From Brevundimonas sp. NIBR10 (GTDB taxonomy: Bacteria > Pseudomonadota > Alphaproteobacteria > Caulobacterales > Caulobacteraceae), in assembly GCF_027912515.1 (NCBI RefSeq), contig NZ_CP115464.1, positions 1,736,001 to 1,800,000 of the forward strand: DNA of 64,000 nt, written 5' to 3'. The translations under genes and the position numbers were made by a program. Positions within the stretch are counted from its first letter, which is position 1. Each line of letters opens with the position of its first letter. The notes under the pieces were generated by a model that was not told the origin of the DNA, ran no database searches, and saw only the letters and a program-made list of their open reading frames with translations. Shown one piece after another: positions 43,885 through 54,169 of this stretch.

Positions 43885-44279
43885 GTGCGGTCCTGACCTT
43901 CATGCTTATGGCCGCGTTGGGCGACCCGGCCCGAAACATCACCCCGTGCGATGATCTTCGTGAAATTCCTCTCGGCACAGCGGTGATTGTCGAGGGGCGA
44001 TACCTCACTGATTTCATGCACGGCGAAGGCTTAGTCGCCCCTGATTGCTTGGTGCCCATTGCGCTCGGGCCAAGGGCAGAGGGGCCTCTGGCTGACCGGT
44101 TCCTTGATGCGACGTGGCGGAAGCGACCCTATCCTTGGAGAGACAGTGGCGGGGTGAACCTCCGAATTAAGGGGGTGCTCGAAATGGAGGCCGACGGGCA
44201 TCTCGGGCTTCCGCCTCAGCCGTTCATCCGTGTCGAAGAACTGCTGGCCGTCACGGGTGATGAAGGACACGGCCAATGA
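43881..44279 (+). CDS. small ORF inside the suf operon, possibly exported
   Basis: 132 aa from GTG at 43881, inside the iscR stop codon; its own stop overlaps the cysteine desulfurase start (ATGA). The N-terminus MSAVLTFMLMAALGDPA could be a short signal peptide. The mature part has two cysteines (NITPCDDL, VAPDCLVP) and beta-type sequence with GTAVIVEGRYLTDFMH and VNLRIKGVLEM. Codon use is clearly less GC-biased than in iscR or the desulfurase. No family recognised, and there is no known Fe-S assembly gene of this type. Confidence 0.65.
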   Translation: MSAVLTFMLMAALGDPARNITPCDDLREIPLGTAVIVEGRYLTDFMHGEGLVAPDCLVPIALGPRAEGPLADRFLDATWRKRPYPWRDSGGVNLRIKGVLEMEADGHLGLPPQPFIRVEELLAVTGDEGHGQ

Positions 44280-45405
44280 GCGTCTATCTCGACTACAACG
44301 CCTCCGCCCTCGTCCGGCCTGAAGTGCAGGACGTGATGGCCAAGGCCCTCGCCGACAACGGCAATCCGTCGGCCGTGCATGCGGCCGGCAGGCGGGCGCG
44401 GGCGCGGATCGAGACGGCGCGTGCGCTGGTGGCCGATCTGGTCGGTGCCGATCCGACGGCGGTGGTCTTTACCTCCGGCGGGACCGAAGCGAATGCGCAG
44501 GGCCTCGCCAGTGCGCTGGCGGCCGGGTGCGAGCGAATGATCGTCTGCGCCACCGAACATCCCTGCATCGCCGAGGCGGCCATCGCCACGGGCAAGCCGG
44601 TCAAGGTGCTGCCGGTCGATGGGCGGGGTGTGATCGACCTGAAGACGCTGGCCGAGCTTCTGGCCAGACCGGGCCGGGCTGTGGTGGCGATCCATCATGC
44701 GAACAACGAAAGCGGCGTGATCCAGCCGATCGCCGAGGCGGCGCGTCTGGTCCGAGCGGCGAAGGGCTGGCTGCATGTCGATGCGATCCAGTCGGCGGGC
44801 AAGATCACGGTGGATATCCGCGTGCTCGGTGCCGATAGCCTGACCCTGTCCGCGCACAAGCTGGGCGGACCGCAAGGCGTCGGCGCGCTGGTGATGCGCG
44901 AGGGGTTGGCGGCCGCGAAGATTCTGCACGGTGCCGGCCAGGAACGCGGCCTGCGCGCCGGCACCGAGAACACGCCCGGCATCGTCGGCTTCGGCGTGGC
45001 GGCGGACAGCGCGCGCAGCGGTCTGGCCGGCGTCGAGGCGCATCGGGTCTGGCGCGATGCTGCCGAGGCGGTCGTGAAGGCTGCCGGGGCGACGATCGTG
45101 GGGGAGGGCGCGCCGCGCCTGCCCAACACCCTGTTTCTGGCTGTCAGCGACTGGGACAGCCCGCGTCAGCTGATCACGCTCGATCTGTCGGGCGTGATGG
45201 TTTCGGGCGGATCGGCCTGTAACTCGGGCAAGACCAAGCCATCGCGGACCATATTGGCGACGGGGCGGATCGACCTTGCGTCCGGGGGGCTGAGGGCGTC
45301 CGGGGGCTGGGGCACGACGGAACAGGACTGGCACAGGTTCGCCGACGCCTGGGCCGCCGCCTATGTCGCGCAGCGGGCGCGTAAGAATGAAAGGCAGGTC
45401 GCCTG

Positions 45406-45406
<1 letters not shown>
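44276..45406 (+). CDS. cysteine desulfurase, IscS/NifS-like
   Basis: 376 aa PLP enzyme releasing sulfur from cysteine. [21 protein letters not shown] opens it; the PLP lysine is in [15 protein letters not shown] and the persulfide Cys in [14 protein letters not shown], matching class I desulfurases with the longer Cys loop. With SufS at 48987 the operon encodes two desulfurases. It is coupled to the small ORF before it and to sufB after it (TGATG). Confidence 0.93.
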
Positions 45407-46868
<1,462 letters not shown>

Positions 46869-46872
<4 letters not shown>

Positions 46873-47246
46873 GGGGCGTTCTCATTGCTGCCGTTGCGCT
46901 TATGAGTACGTCCTCTTGCGCTGCGCAGGAGGCATCAGTTGTTGGATTGAGATGCGTTCCGGAGCGAGGCGGAGGCGCCCTACTGTTCCGGTTAGATCCA
47001 ACGGCTGGCTCAGCGATCTTTGCCAGCGGGTCCAGTGCGCCAGCGGGTCACTCAGTGGTGTCCGAGCACCAGTATCGACTGATCTTTCCGGCGAACGAAG
47101 CGCGTCGCGAATGTCGAGCAACCATCAATCGGCATAGCGGAGCCGGTGAGTGGGAATGCGGCGAAGAGCCCTTCGGCGATCTGAATCCCAAGAACATCTT
47201 TGTCCTTCTTCGGTGTGAAGCCGAAGATTCGAGTCCGAAAATTTGA
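46869..47246 (+). CDS. small lipoprotein-like ORF between sufB and sufC
   Basis: 125 aa from GTG 46869, overlapping the sufB stop codon; it ends 2 bp before the sufC ATG. The start [20 protein letters not shown] looks like a lipoprotein signal with Cys at position 17. The mature part contains [30 protein letters not shown] and LLRCEAED, so four further Cys may pair up. Base composition is markedly lower in GC than sufB and sufC. It resembles no protein I recognise and is unlike the other inserted ORF at 43881. Confidence 0.6.
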
Positions 47247-47248
47247 CC

Positions 47249-47998
47249 ATGCTCTCCATCACCAACCTCCACGTCTCCGTCGGCGACAAGCCGATCCTCA
47301 AGGGGCTGACGCTCGATGTTCCGGCGGGCGAGGTGCACGCCATCATGGGGCCGAACGGGGCCGGAAAGTCGACGCTGGGCTATGCCCTGTCGGGGCGGCC
47401 TGGCTATGAGGCCATCGAGGGTTCGGTCGAGTGGCGGGGGATGAGCCTGCTCGACCTCGATCCGGCGGCGCGGGCGGCCAAGGGCGTGTTCCTGTCGTTC
47501 CAGTATCCGATCGAGATTCCCGGTGTGCCGGCCCTGACCTTCGTGCGCACGGCGCTGAACGCGCAGAAGCGGGCGCGGGGGGAGGAGGAGGTGTCGGCTC
47601 CGGCCTTCCTGAAACAGGTCAAGGCGGCGTCGAGCGCGCTGAAGATGGACTTCGACATGCTGAAGCGGCCGCTGAACGTCGGCTTCTCCGGCGGTGAGAA
47701 GAAGCGGATGGAGATCCTGCAGATGGCCCTGCTGGAACCGTCGCTGCTGATCCTCGATGAGACCGATTCCGGGCTCGATATCGACGCCCTGCGGATCGTG
47801 TCGGAGGGGGTGAACGCCCTGCGCTCGCCCGACCGCGCCATGCTGGTGATCACCCACTATCAGCGGCTGCTGGACTACATCAAACCCGACCGGGTCCATG
47901 TGCTGGCCGCCGGCCGGATCGTGGCCTCGGGCGGGCCTGAACTGGCGCTGAAGCTGGAGGCGGAAGGGTACGATCAGTACCTGCCGGTCGCGGCGTGA
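47249..47998 (+). CDS. sufC: Fe-S assembly ATPase SufC
   Basis: 249 aa ABC-type ATPase of SufBC2D. Walker A is MGPNGAGKSTLGY, the signature motif NVGFSGGEKKRMEILQMALLEP and Walker B LLILDETDSGLD. The start at ATG 47249 (MLSITNLHVSVGDKPIL) is preferred to the TTG two codons upstream. It is part of the continuous suf run; its stop overlaps the sufD GTG start. Confidence 0.96.
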   Translation: MLSITNLHVSVGDKPILKGLTLDVPAGEVHAIMGPNGAGKSTLGYALSGRPGYEAIEGSVEWRGMSLLDLDPAARAAKGVFLSFQYPIEIPGVPALTFVRTALNAQKRARGEEEVSAPAFLKQVKAASSALKMDFDMLKRPLNVGFSGGEKKRMEILQMALLEPSLLILDETDSGLDIDALRIVSEGVNALRSPDRAMLVITHYQRLLDYIKPDRVHVLAAGRIVASGGPELALKLEAEGYDQYLPVAA

Positions 47999-49008
47999 CC
48001 GCACTGAACCTGCGCGACGCTTCCACCTTCCCGTCGCGGCGGGTCGAGGCTTGGAAATACACCGACCTGCGCCGGGTGCTGCGCGAAGCCCCGATGCCGT
48101 CGGGCGAGGCGGTCGTCACCGGTGGCGGGCCGTTCGAGGCGCTGGGCGGGGACGAGATCGCGTTCGGCAACGGCCGAGCGGTCGGGGCCGAGGCCTTCGT
48201 CGCGTCAGGGGTGCAGACCTTGCGGCTGAGGTTCGTTTCGGAGGCGGTCGGAACGGGCCACACCGCTTCGGTGAAGATCGCCGCGCGGCCGGGGGCCAGG
48301 CTGCTGCTGCTGGAGAGCCATGAGGGTGCCGCAGGGGACTATGTCGCCCACAACCGGATCGACATCGACGTGGCGGCGGGGGCCGAGGTCACGCGCATCG
48401 TGCTGGTCGAGGAACCGGCCGAGGCCATCTCGGTCACAGACATCGACGTCAGGGTCGCGCCGGGCGCGGTCTATCGCCAGACGACGGTGACGACGGGCGG
48501 CAAGTTGCAGCGTCAGGCGACGACCGTGGCCCATGGCGGGGAGGCGGCCGAGGTTCGCCTTGATGGCCTCTATGCGCTGGGTGACGCGCGTCACACCGAC
48601 CTGACCAGTGTGGTCTCGCACGGCGGGCTGAACGGCGAGACCTCGCAACTGACCAAGGGCGTCGTGCGCGACGCCGCGCGCGGCGTGTTCCAGGGCAAGA
48701 TCGTGGTCGAGCGCGGGGCGGACGGGACCGATGCGCGGATGGGGCACCACGCTCTGATCCTGGGCGAACGGGCTGAGGTGGACGCCAAGCCTGAGCTGGT
48801 CATCTACGCCGACGACGTCCAGTGCGCGCACGGCAATACGGTCGGCAATCTGGACGAGAGCGCCCTGTTCTACATGCAGCAGCGTGGCATTCCGGTGGAC
48901 GAGGCGCGGGCCCTGCTGACGCAGGCCTTCCTGATCGAGGTCGTCGACCGGATCGAACACGAACAGGCGCGGGAGGTGGTGCGGTCATGGCTGACGGAAC
49001 GGCTTTAA
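47995..49008 (+). CDS. sufD: Fe-S scaffold subunit SufD
   Basis: 337 aa, starting GTG inside the sufC stop codon (MTALNLRDASTFPSRRVEAWKYTDLRRVL). The family end motif ADDVQCAHGNTVGNLDESALFYMQQRGIPVDEAR is intact. It pairs with SufB to form the scaffold. The 3' end overlaps sufS by 22 bp. Confidence 0.95.
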   Translation: MTALNLRDASTFPSRRVEAWKYTDLRRVLREAPMPSGEAVVTGGGPFEALGGDEIAFGNGRAVGAEAFVASGVQTLRLRFVSEAVGTGHTASVKIAARPGARLLLLESHEGAAGDYVAHNRIDIDVAAGAEVTRIVLVEEPAEAISVTDIDVRVAPGAVYRQTTVTTGGKLQRQATTVAHGGEAAEVRLDGLYALGDARHTDLTSVVSHGGLNGETSQLTKGVVRDAARGVFQGKIVVERGADGTDARMGHHALILGERAEVDAKPELVIYADDVQCAHGNTVGNLDESALFYMQQRGIPVDEARALLTQAFLIEVVDRIEHEQAREVVRSWLTERL

Positions 49009-50231
49009 TCACCAAGACCTTCGATCCCCATGCGGCGCGGGCCCAGTTCCCGATCCTGTCGCGGACGGTGAACGGCAAGCCGCTGGTCTATCTGGACAAC
49101 GCCGCCTCGGCCCAGAAGCCGAAGGCGGTGATCGACGCCTTCGTGGCGCAGATGGAGGGGTCGTACGCCAACGTCCATCGCGGCCTGCACACCCTGTCCA
49201 ACGAGGCGACCGAGGCGTTCGAGGCGGCGCGCGAAATCGTGGCGCGGTATCTGAACGCGCCCCATCCCGACACCATCGTCTGGACCAAGGGTGGCACCGA
49301 GGCGATCAATCTGGTCGCGAACGGGATCGGCCTGTCGATCCAGCCGGGCGACGAGATCATCGTCTCGGAGATGGAGCACCACTCCAACATCGTGCCCTGG
49401 CATTTCCTGCGCGAACGGCATGGAGCAGTGCTGAAATGGATCCCGGTGCTGGACGACGGGTCGCTGGACATGGCGGCCTATGCCGAAATGCTGGGGCCGA
49501 AGACCCGGGTCGTGTCCGTCACCCATATGTCGAACGTGCTGGGGACAATCAATCCGGTCGCGGAGATCACGCGGTTGGCCCATGCGGCCGGAGCCCGCGT
49601 CCTGATCGACGGGTGCCAGGGGGCGGTTCACGCCTCGCCGGACGTGCAGGCGATCGGCTGCGACTGGTATGTCTTGACCGGGCACAAGCTGTTCGGTCCG
49701 ACCGGGATCGGCGCGCTGTACGGCACGGCCGAGGCGCTGGAGAGCCTGCCGCCCTATCAGGGCGGGGGCGAGATGATCGCCGTTGTCGAAAAGCAACGGA
49801 TCACCTATGCCGCCCCGCCGCACCGGTTCGAGGCGGGGACGCCACCGATCCTGGAGGCGATCGGTCTGGGGGCGGCGCTGACGTGGCTGTCGGCCTTCGA
49901 CCGGGTGGCGGTCGCGGCGCATGAGCACGCTTTGTACGACCACGTCCGCAGCCGCACCGAGGGCCTGAATTGGTTGCGGGAGCTTGGCACGGCGGATGGG
50001 AAGGGCGCGATGTTCACCTTTACGGTCGAGGGCGTTCACGCCCATGACCTGGCCCAGATCATGGACCGGTATGGTGTCGCCGTGCGGGCCGGGATCCACT
50101 GCTGCGAGCCGCTGGCGAAGCGATTTGGCGTGACGTCGAGCACACGCGCCAGCTTCGCCCTATATAATACGACGGAGGACGCCGACGCCTTCGTGGATGC
50201 GCTGATCCGGGCGCGCGAGTTCTTTGTGTGA
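48987..50231 (+). CDS. sufS: cysteine desulfurase SufS
   Basis: 414 aa class II PLP desulfurase. It begins MADGTALITKTFDPHAARAQFPILS with GGGAGG about 10 nt before the ATG at 48987. Family motifs are VYLDNAASAQKP, HRGLHTLSNEAT, the PLP lysine in LTGHKLFGPTGIG and active Cys in RAGIHCCEPLAKRFG. A longer open frame upstream overlaps sufD and is rejected. The stop overlaps the sufT start. Confidence 0.95.
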   Translation: MADGTALITKTFDPHAARAQFPILSRTVNGKPLVYLDNAASAQKPKAVIDAFVAQMEGSYANVHRGLHTLSNEATEAFEAAREIVARYLNAPHPDTIVWTKGGTEAINLVANGIGLSIQPGDEIIVSEMEHHSNIVPWHFLRERHGAVLKWIPVLDDGSLDMAAYAEMLGPKTRVVSVTHMSNVLGTINPVAEITRLAHAAGARVLIDGCQGAVHASPDVQAIGCDWYVLTGHKLFGPTGIGALYGTAEALESLPPYQGGGEMIAVVEKQRITYAAPPHRFEAGTPPILEAIGLGAALTWLSAFDRVAVAAHEHALYDHVRSRTEGLNWLRELGTADGKGAMFTFTVEGVHAHDLAQIMDRYGVAVRAGIHCCEPLAKRFGVTSSTRASFALYNTTEDADAFVDALIRAREFFV

Positions 50232-50635
50232 TGACAGACGAGACGATTTCAAAGACCGACGTTGCCGGCGCAGACGCCTTCGCCGCCGCTTGGGACGAGC
50301 CCCAGACGAGCGCCCTGTCGCAGGCCGAGCTCAATACCCTGACCGACGACCTGATCGAGGCGCTGAAGACCGTCTATGATCCGGAAATCCCGGTCGACAT
50401 CTATGAGCTGGGCCTGATCTACAAGGTCGATGTCAACGACGACCGCGACGTGATCGTCGAGATGACTCTGACGGCACCCGGTTGCCCCGTCGCCGGCGAG
50501 ATGCCGGGCTGGGTCGAGGACGCGGTGATGAAGGTGCCGTCGGTCAAGTCGGCGCGTGCCAACCTGGTGTTCGACCCGCCGTGGGACTCCTCCAAGATGA
50601 GCGACGAGGCCAAGCTGGCCCTGAACATGTTCTGA
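50231..50635 (+). CDS. sufT: SUF-system assembly protein SufT (MIP18 domain)
   Basis: 134 aa. The MIP18-family core is TDDLIEALKTVYDPEIPVDIYELGLIYKVDV followed by VEMTLTAPGCPVAGEMPGWVEDAV, with one conserved Cys. SufT helps cluster maturation or transfer. The ATG at 50231 shares a base with the sufS stop; GTG 50228 is an alternative. SufA follows 10 bp later. Confidence 0.93.
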   Translation: MTDETISKTDVAGADAFAAAWDEPQTSALSQAELNTLTDDLIEALKTVYDPEIPVDIYELGLIYKVDVNDDRDVIVEMTLTAPGCPVAGEMPGWVEDAVMKVPSVKSARANLVFDPPWDSSKMSDEAKLALNMF

Positions 50636-50645
50636 GGCACTGCCG

Positions 50646-51041
50646 ATGACCGAACTCCAGACCACGACCCGCCTCCGCCGTCCCCGCCCCAAGGCCGTGA
50701 CCCTGACCGACGCTGCCGCAGAGCGCGTGCAGGAGATCATGACCAACGCGGACAAGCCCTACATCGCCCTGCGCGTCGGGGTGAAGAACGGCGGCTGCGC
50801 GGGTCAGGAATATACCTTCGCCTATGCCGAGACGATCGAGCCGATGGACGAGGTGGTGGAGGACAAGGGGGTCACCATCCTGATCGACCCCAAGGCGATC
50901 CTGTTCCTGATCGGGTCCGAGATCGACTACGAGACGACCAAGCTGGCGTCCAAATTCGTGTTCCGCAATCCGAACCAGACCGACGCCTGCGGCTGCGGCG
51001 AGAGCGTGACGATCATCCCGGCCGCTGCGCTGGACGCCTGA
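50646..51041 (+). CDS. sufA: A-type Fe-S carrier SufA/IscA
   Basis: 131 aa. VTLTDAAAERVQEIM, then VGVKNGGCAGQEYTFAYAE and the C-terminal pair ACGCGES give the three Cys that bind the cluster. A basic N-terminal extension (TTRLRRPRPKAVT) precedes the domain. It transfers clusters from the scaffold to targets. It is next to last in the operon. Confidence 0.94.
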   Translation: MTELQTTTRLRRPRPKAVTLTDAAAERVQEIMTNADKPYIALRVGVKNGGCAGQEYTFAYAETIEPMDEVVEDKGVTILIDPKAILFLIGSEIDYETTKLASKFVFRNPNQTDACGCGESVTIIPAAALDA

Positions 51042-51045
51042 CCCC

Positions 51046-51444
51046 GTGGCCGCGCGCGATCCCGATTTCGAGGAATGGGTGCGTGAGCACCTGGCGGGTC
51101 TCGGTCCGCTGGAGTTCAAGCGGATGTTCGGGGCCGGGGCGGTCTATTCGCACGGCTTGATCTTCGCCCTGCTGGACGACGGCCTGATCTGGCTCAAGGC
51201 GGACGAGACGACCGTACCGGCGTTGGAGGCCGCAGGGTCGCGTCAGTTCACCTATCCCGGCAAGGACGGGGCGGTGATGGGCCTGGGTTACTGGAGCCTG
51301 CCTGAAAGCGCGGTCGATGATCCGGACGAGGCCGTTCGCTGGGCCCGCGAGGCCATCGATGTCGCGCTGCGCAAGGCGGCGGCAAAGACTGCGAAATCGC
51401 GAAAGGGCGGCGCGGCGAACGCCGACATTAAATCGAGGTCATGA
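51046..51444 (+). CDS. TfoX/Sxy N-terminal domain protein
   Basis: 132 aa from GTG 51046, 4 bp after sufA. It contains the TfoX N-terminal domain (LGPLEFKRMFGAGAVYSHGLIFALLDDGLIWLKAD) and ends with a basic tail. The full-length competence regulator also has a C-terminal domain, which is absent. The role of such short versions is not known; the position suggests cotranscription with suf. Confidence 0.85.
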   Translation: MAARDPDFEEWVREHLAGLGPLEFKRMFGAGAVYSHGLIFALLDDGLIWLKADETTVPALEAAGSRQFTYPGKDGAVMGLGYWSLPESAVDDPDEAVRWAREAIDVALRKAAAKTAKSRKGGAANADIKSRS

Positions 51445-51512
51445 CGTCGAGTTAAAATGACTTGGGCGGTGCCTGCGCGCATTTTCTCCTCAGAGCCGGA
51501 GAGGAAACCGCC

Positions 51513-52400
51513 ATGAATTTCGCCGTCGTCGCCACCGCCGCATCCATCGCCGCCCTGGGGCTGATAGCCGTCGCGCCGCCCGCCAGCGCCAAGGAAGTTC
51601 CCGAGGTCCAAGTGCGCCACGCCGTGGCCCGGATGGTCGTCATCGTCGAGGACCGCACCGACGTCGCGGTCGAGATCGAGGGCGGCACGGCAGGCCTGCC
51701 GCGCCCGACCGTGACCCGCCGCGGCGACGAGATCCGTATCGACGGCGAGCTGGGCAGAAATGCCGTGCGGAACTGCGAGGGCGGCGCCGGCGGTCCCGGT
51801 GGCCAGCCGGGCCAGACGTCTTCGGTCGAGGTCAGGAACCACGGACGGGTCCAGGTCAGCGCAGCGCCGCTGATCGTGGTGCGTACGCCCCGCCAGGTCG
51901 AGGTGTCGGTCAGTGATGGTTCGGCCGTCTTCGGTGCCGTCGGACGGGGTGCCACATCCATCTCTCTGTCCAACTCGGGATGCGGCGATTGGACCGTGGC
52001 CAACACCAGCGGTGAGCTCGACGTGTCCCTCGCCGGATCGGGCGACGTCTGGGCAGGCGACGCAGGCAGCCTTGACGTCTCGCTCGCCGGATCGGGACGG
52101 GTCTCGGCCGGGGCGACGCGCTCGCTCGAGGTGGCGATCGCCGGGTCCGGCAGCGTGACGGCCCGCCAGGTCGATGGGCCCGTGGACGCCAGCATCGCCG
52201 GATCGGGCGACGTGGTCGTTCGCGGCGACGCCGGTCGGCTGGACGCCAGTATCGCCGGCTCGGGCAGTGTCATCGTGCGGGGCCGCGTCGCCAGCATCGA
52301 TTCCAGCATCATGGGATCGGGAGACGTCCGCGCCGGATCGGTCGCCGGTTCTGTGTCCCAGAACTCGGTCGGCTCGGGCCGGGTCCGGGTCGGCTCCTGA
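51513..52400 (+). CDS. exported DUF2807-like beta-helix protein
   Basis: 295 aa. The signal peptide MNFAVVATAASIAALGLIAVAPPASA is followed by a beta-rich domain and then about six repeats of 18-19 residues (LDVSLAGSGDVWAGDAGS and variants with SIAGSGDV). This predicts a right-handed beta-helix, as in the GIN/DUF2807 auto-transporter adhesin head group. There is no transmembrane C-terminus. The ATG at 51513 has GAGAGGA upstream. It is likely periplasmic or surface-exposed. Confidence 0.8.
   Translation: MNFAVVATAASIAALGLIAVAPPASAKEVPEVQVRHAVARMVVIVEDRTDVAVEIEGGTAGLPRPTVTRRGDEIRIDGELGRNAVRNCEGGAGGPGGQPGQTSSVEVRNHGRVQVSAAPLIVVRTPRQVEVSVSDGSAVFGAVGRGATSISLSNSGCGDWTVANTSGELDVSLAGSGDVWAGDAGSLDVSLAGSGRVSAGATRSLEVAIAGSGSVTARQVDGPVDASIAGSGDVVVRGDAGRLDASIAGSGSVIVRGRVASIDSSIMGSGDVRAGSVAGSVSQNSVGSGRVRVGS
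52017..52352 (+). repeat. coding tandem repeat of GSGDV rungs
   Basis: Six in-frame units of 54-57 bp encode x(L/V/I)D-x-S-(L/I)-A-G-S-G-D-V type rungs. They are diverged in sequence, so the array is old and probably stable. They define the beta-helix coils of the protein. Confidence 0.75.
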
Positions 52401-52415
52401 AGGAATCACACGCCG

Positions 52416-52502
52416 CCGATCCGTCAGGATCGGAGAGGTGGATAAGACGGGCAAAACCGTCACCATGGGTCCTGACTGGGCATTTCCGGTCAGGACCTTT
52501 TT
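52416..52502 (+). promoter_or_regulatory. attenuator-like leader with intrinsic terminator
   Basis: Three pairings compete. An early hairpin pairs CCGATCC with GGATCGG (52416-52433). An antiterminator can pair 52423-52431 with 52468-52476 (9 bp, one G-U). A terminator pairs GGTCCTGAC (52468-52476) with GTCAGGACC (52489-52497), followed by TTTTT (52498-52502). An additional small hairpin, GACGG/CCGTC (52446-52461), sits in the antiterminator loop. The next gene starts at 52506, so any transcript with a normal leader must pass through this terminator. The 3' arm also contains the AGGA Shine-Dalgarno. The ligand or sensor is not identified. Confidence 0.55.
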
Positions 52503-52505
52503 CGT

Positions 52506-53525
52506 ATGTCTCGACTGTTCGCGGCCTCGCTGGCCGCCGTGTCCCTGATCTCGGCCGCCGGTGCCGCCGCCACAACCCAGGCACCGCCTTCCAAGCCGCC
52601 GGAGGGCCTGACCTGGTTCGTACTGAACGAGATCAACAGCTTCTACCTCGACCGCGATGACCCGACGAATCGGCCCGCGCTGGTAACGGAGGTGCCCGAG
52701 GGGGTGCTGGTCCCGGTCGACATCAGCAAGGACGGCCATGCCGATTGGCTGATCAACTGGCCCGACTCGAGCCAGTTCTGCGGGACCGGGGGATGCGCGC
52801 GCACCCTCTATGTCAGCACCGCGTATGCGGACGGCCCGGTCACCGATGTCGAGGGCGGCGTCCATGCCTATGGCTTCGTCCGGGCCTTTGATCGCCAGGG
52901 CGGCACCCTCGATATCCGCGAGGTGAACGGCGAGGTCCGGGTCGAATCGTCCTTCCACCACCTGAACTGCGAGGACACGCGCGAAGACTGCCGCCTGGCC
53001 TGGGGTTGGGACCCGCGCGCGGGCGCGCTGGTCGAGCGGCCGTCAAGCGACGGCAATCACATCCTGCTCGGCGCCGGCCAGTCGCCGGTGGACGTGGACG
53101 ACAGCGAGGACGGTCCGGACTGGGTTCCGGCAGCCCTGTCGGAGTTGCGCACCGCGGGCCGGAAGGTCTGCCCCAGCGCCGAGGACGAGGCGCTGACGAT
53201 GTTCGTCTATCCCTCGCTCAGCGAAATTCCCGACCTGAACGGTGACGGCGTCCGCGACTGGGTCATCGGACCACCCGCGAGTTGCACAGGCGACTCACAG
53301 GGATACAGCTTCCAGGTCTGGGTCTCCGACGGCCCGGGTCATGGACCGAACGGGCGGGGAGGGCCCGCGGTGATGGCCTATCAGGGCGCGCCCGGCCGCT
53401 GGGTGAACATCGACGTCGCGCCGACGCCGGCCCGGCTGATCGACGCGCCCGACTGCGAGTACGGCAAGGTCTGCACGGGCGTGAGCCTGCGCTGGGACGC
53501 GGGGACGAAGCGGCTGGTGCGATAG
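52506..53525 (+). CDS. exported protein with Asp-rich calcium-like motifs, unknown
   Basis: 339 aa with the signal peptide MSRLFAASLAAVSLISAAGAAA. The mature part contains two FG-GAP/dockerin-like acidic segments (VDISKDGHADWLINWPDS and IPDLNGDGVRDWVIGPP), paired Cys motifs (FCGTGGCART, LNCEDTREDCRL) and a C-terminal CEYGKVCTGVSL. It resembles beta-propeller repeat sequence, but I cannot assign a family. Its start codon lies 3 bp after the terminator T-tract, so expression may be by antitermination or a leaderless transcript. Confidence 0.7.
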   Translation: MSRLFAASLAAVSLISAAGAAATTQAPPSKPPEGLTWFVLNEINSFYLDRDDPTNRPALVTEVPEGVLVPVDISKDGHADWLINWPDSSQFCGTGGCARTLYVSTAYADGPVTDVEGGVHAYGFVRAFDRQGGTLDIREVNGEVRVESSFHHLNCEDTREDCRLAWGWDPRAGALVERPSSDGNHILLGAGQSPVDVDDSEDGPDWVPAALSELRTAGRKVCPSAEDEALTMFVYPSLSEIPDLNGDGVRDWVIGPPASCTGDSQGYSFQVWVSDGPGHGPNGRGGPAVMAYQGAPGRWVNIDVAPTPARLIDAPDCEYGKVCTGVSLRWDAGTKRLVR

Positions 53526-53842
53526 GGAGAGCCGGGCAGGGGGAGGAGTCAGAATCCCGACCCCGCCTCAGTTTCGCCGCTTGACGAAACGGGACTCAAT
53601 CGTCATAAGCGCCAACTCTTGTTGGACCGGCTGTGCAGAGCAATCTGCAGACGCGGTTCGCAGGAACGACCTGAGTTACCGTTCTTTGTAGCGACTTAGG
53701 ACTTCAACGGCCTTCGCGGGGAACTGCGTGGGCCGATCGTTTTTGCGAAACGTGCGTCCCTGATGGGGTTTCCCCTGAAGGCTTCGGTCTTTGAAATGGT
53801 TCACAGGGACGCAGGTTCGCCTGCTTGGGAAATACAACCGAT
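53526..53842 (+). promoter_or_regulatory. rpsJ upstream region with structured leader
   Basis: No gene in these 317 bp. Just before rpsJ is a fold of three helices: P1 pairs 53753-53762 with 53804-53813 (10 bp, perfect); inside it are GGGG-TTT-CCCC (53765-53775) and AAGGC-TTCG-GTCTT (53778-53791, UUCG tetraloop, one G-U). A further hairpin, GCAGG-TTCG-CCTGC (53811-53824), competes with the base of P1. This could be an autoregulatory leader of the S10 operon. A TTGACG at 53585-53590 may be a -35 element, but I see no convincing -10. Confidence 0.55.
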
Positions 53843-54148
<306 letters not shown>

Positions 54149-54169
54149 CGAAGAAAGAGGCGGGATCCG

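Noticed and set aside
52465..52548. Possible leader peptide ORF (ATG at 52465) through the terminator
   Set aside because: It lacks a ribosome-binding site at a normal distance, has no run of regulatory codons and does not stop in the leader, so translation-coupled attenuation of the trp type is unlikely.
51288..52961. 557-codon open frame on the minus strand across the DUF2807-like gene and the attenuator
   Set aside because: Antisense to a gene with signal peptide and repeats; it has no domain and would cover the terminator.
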